From positions 1 to 7,250 of the forward strand of contig JAKDMK010000115.1 of assembly GCA_030452365.1 (NCBI GenBank): a stretch of DNA of 7,250 nt, given 5' to 3'. Positions 6,401 through 7,250 of this stretch are shown here, one piece after another; position 1 is the first letter of the stretch, and the number at the start of each line of letters is the position of its first letter. Below the pieces are notes generated by a model. The model saw only the letters and a program-made list of their open reading frames with translations. It did no database searches and was not told the DNA's origin. The DNA is from Nitrococcus sp. (GTDB taxonomy: Bacteria; Pseudomonadota; Gammaproteobacteria; Nitrococcales; Nitrococcaceae). The translations under genes and the position numbers were made by a program.

Positions 6401-6496
6401 ATGCTCTTTGTTGCTCATATGCCGTTTCTGTTGGAGGCGCGGTTGGTCTCTTACCTTGGGGCCAACGTGAGTACAGCCGATGAACGCAACGGCTGA
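6401..6496 (+). CDS. Possible 31-aa leader ORF overlapping the regulator start
   Basis: An ATG at 6401 opens a 31-codon frame ending at TGA 6494-6496, in a different frame from the regulator and overlapping its first codons. It begins MLFVAHMPFLLEARLVSYLG, with a purine-rich AGAGACGAGAGC just upstream. The layout would allow translational coupling to the regulator at 6480. I know no homologue. It may be only an untranslated leader. Confidence 0.25.
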   Translation: MLFVAHMPFLLEARLVSYLGANVSTADERNG

Positions 6497-7187
6497 CCCG
6501 TTGGCAGGCATGTCGCAGACACGCGCCCGGATTCTGCGCTATATCAAGGCGCAGGGTTGTGTAACTCGACAGGAATTGGCGGTCCATCTGAATATTACCC
6601 GAGAGGCCGCGCGCCAACACTTGCAGGGACTGGCGCGCGGGGGCTGGTTGGCTGATACCGGGCAGCGCGCATCGACCGGGCAGGGGCGACCGGCAATGCT
6701 ATTCGCGCTGACACGGGCCGGCGACCACCTGTTCCCCAAGCACTACGATCAGCTCTCGCTCGAGATGTTCGATACCCTCGCCGAGCGTTTCGGCGAAGAA
6801 GGTGTTCGCACACTGCTTGCCAGCCTGACCGACAGGCAGGTGGCTTACTGGACGCCCCGGCTGCGCGGGCTATCGCTGGCGCAGCGGCTGGACGCACTGC
6901 GTGGCATCTATTTCGAGCAGGATCCGCACACGCACATCGAACGTGATGGCGATGATTACCTTTTAGTGGAGCGCAACTGCCCCTTTCTCAATCTGGCTGT
7001 GCAGCGACCCAGATTGTGCAGCGTTACGGTCTCGACCCTGCGCCGCCTGCTGGGCGTGTACGTCTACCGCGAGCAGAGATTCCAGGACGGTGACCGGCGC
7101 TGCGTGTTCCGCGTGTGCAGCCGCATACCTGTGGATGCGGGTTACAGGTTCCGTTTCGAAGCGGATGATACGCCTGTGCATGAATAG
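6480..7187 (+). CDS. SufR-like winged-helix transcriptional regulator with Fe-S cysteine motif
   Basis: The 235-aa product is a predicted DNA-binding, cluster-sensing regulator. Residues about 12-60 form a winged helix-turn-helix (TRARILRYIKAQGCVTRQEL, then LNITREAARQHLQGLARGGW), as in SufR/DeoR-like proteins. The C-terminal half carries Cys167 in VERNCPFLNLA, Cys180 in RPRLCSVTV and Cys208 in DGDRRCVFRV. The C-X12-C-X27-C spacing is that known, from memory, for the [4Fe-4S] ligands of actinobacterial SufR; Cys213 and Cys27 are extra. Cyanobacterial SufR has a fourth Cys between the last two, which is absent here. The start at 6480 has GTGAG 8 nt upstream; an internal ATG at 6510 is a possible alternative start but has a poorly placed ribosome binding site. 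The gene is divergent from ovoA and its promoter carries an operator shared with ovoA. No suf genes are seen beside it, although the window ends 63 nt downstream. Confidence 0.87.
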   Translation: MNATADPLAGMSQTRARILRYIKAQGCVTRQELAVHLNITREAARQHLQGLARGGWLADTGQRASTGQGRPAMLFALTRAGDHLFPKHYDQLSLEMFDTLAERFGEEGVRTLLASLTDRQVAYWTPRLRGLSLAQRLDALRGIYFEQDPHTHIERDGDDYLLVERNCPFLNLAVQRPRLCSVTVSTLRRLLGVYVYREQRFQDGDRRCVFRVCSRIPVDAGYRFRFEADDTPVHE

Positions 7188-7210
7188 TGGCCAGATTGCC
7201 GCCAGGTGCG

Positions 7211-7245
7211 GTAGGGCGCATTAGGCCGCGAGGCCGTAATGCGCC
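7211..7245. repeat. REP-like palindromic hairpin element
   Basis: GGCGCATTA (7215-7223) pairs perfectly with TAATGCGCC (7237-7245). Inside, GGCC (7224-7227) pairs with GGCC (7232-7235) around a GCGA loop, with one bulged G at 7236, making a 13-bp imperfect hairpin. GTAG (7211-7214) at its foot resembles the tetranucleotide at the base of REP elements mobilised by RAYT transposases. It lies 27 nt after the regulator stop and may also act as an mRNA 3' stabiliser; no U-run follows before the window ends at 7250. A partner repeat could lie outside the window. Confidence 0.6.
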
Positions 7246-7250
7246 GGATC

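Noticed and set aside
6233..6511. 92-codon minus-strand frame across the regulator's promoter and start
   Set aside because: It covers the promoter, operator and first codons of the regulator on the opposite strand and resembles no known protein.

Overview
The window reads as chromosomal DNA of a moderately GC-rich gammaproteobacterium. The L13, S9, SpeD and Coq7 proteins are all of the gammaproteobacterial type, and neighbouring speD and coq7 are known from Pseudomonas. I cannot name the genus; a purple-sulfur-bacterium-like (Chromatiales) lineage is only a guess from the feel of the ribosomal proteins.

Left part (1-2782), housekeeping: speD (+; S-adenosylmethionine decarboxylase, polyamine synthesis) converges on coq7 (-; ubiquinone hydroxylase). 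Coq7 is divergent from the rplM-rpsI operon (+; ribosomal proteins L13 and S9), which has a good promoter. A tRNA-Gln(CUG) gene with encoded CCA starts 17 nt after rpsI and may be cotranscribed with it.

Right part (2783-7250), which looks accessory: an ovothiol module. ovoA (-) encodes a fused 5-histidylcysteine sulfoxide synthase and methyltransferase. It is followed downstream by a radical SAM gene of unknown function with a Cys-rich C-terminus. Divergent from ovoA lies a SufR-like winged-helix regulator (+) carrying the C-X12-C-X27-C iron-sulfur ligand pattern. A REP-like hairpin lies at the right edge.

The most interesting signal is a pair of matching palindromic sites, GCAAG-N6-CTTGC, in the ovoA/regulator intergenic region. 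Read in the direction of each gene, the two 26-bp sites agree at 21 positions. The regulator copy lies on the -10 end and start point of a good predicted promoter. I infer that the Fe-S regulator controls itself and the ovoA-radical SAM pair, linking thiol-histidine antioxidant synthesis to iron-sulfur or redox status. No suf genes and no ovoB are present in the window.
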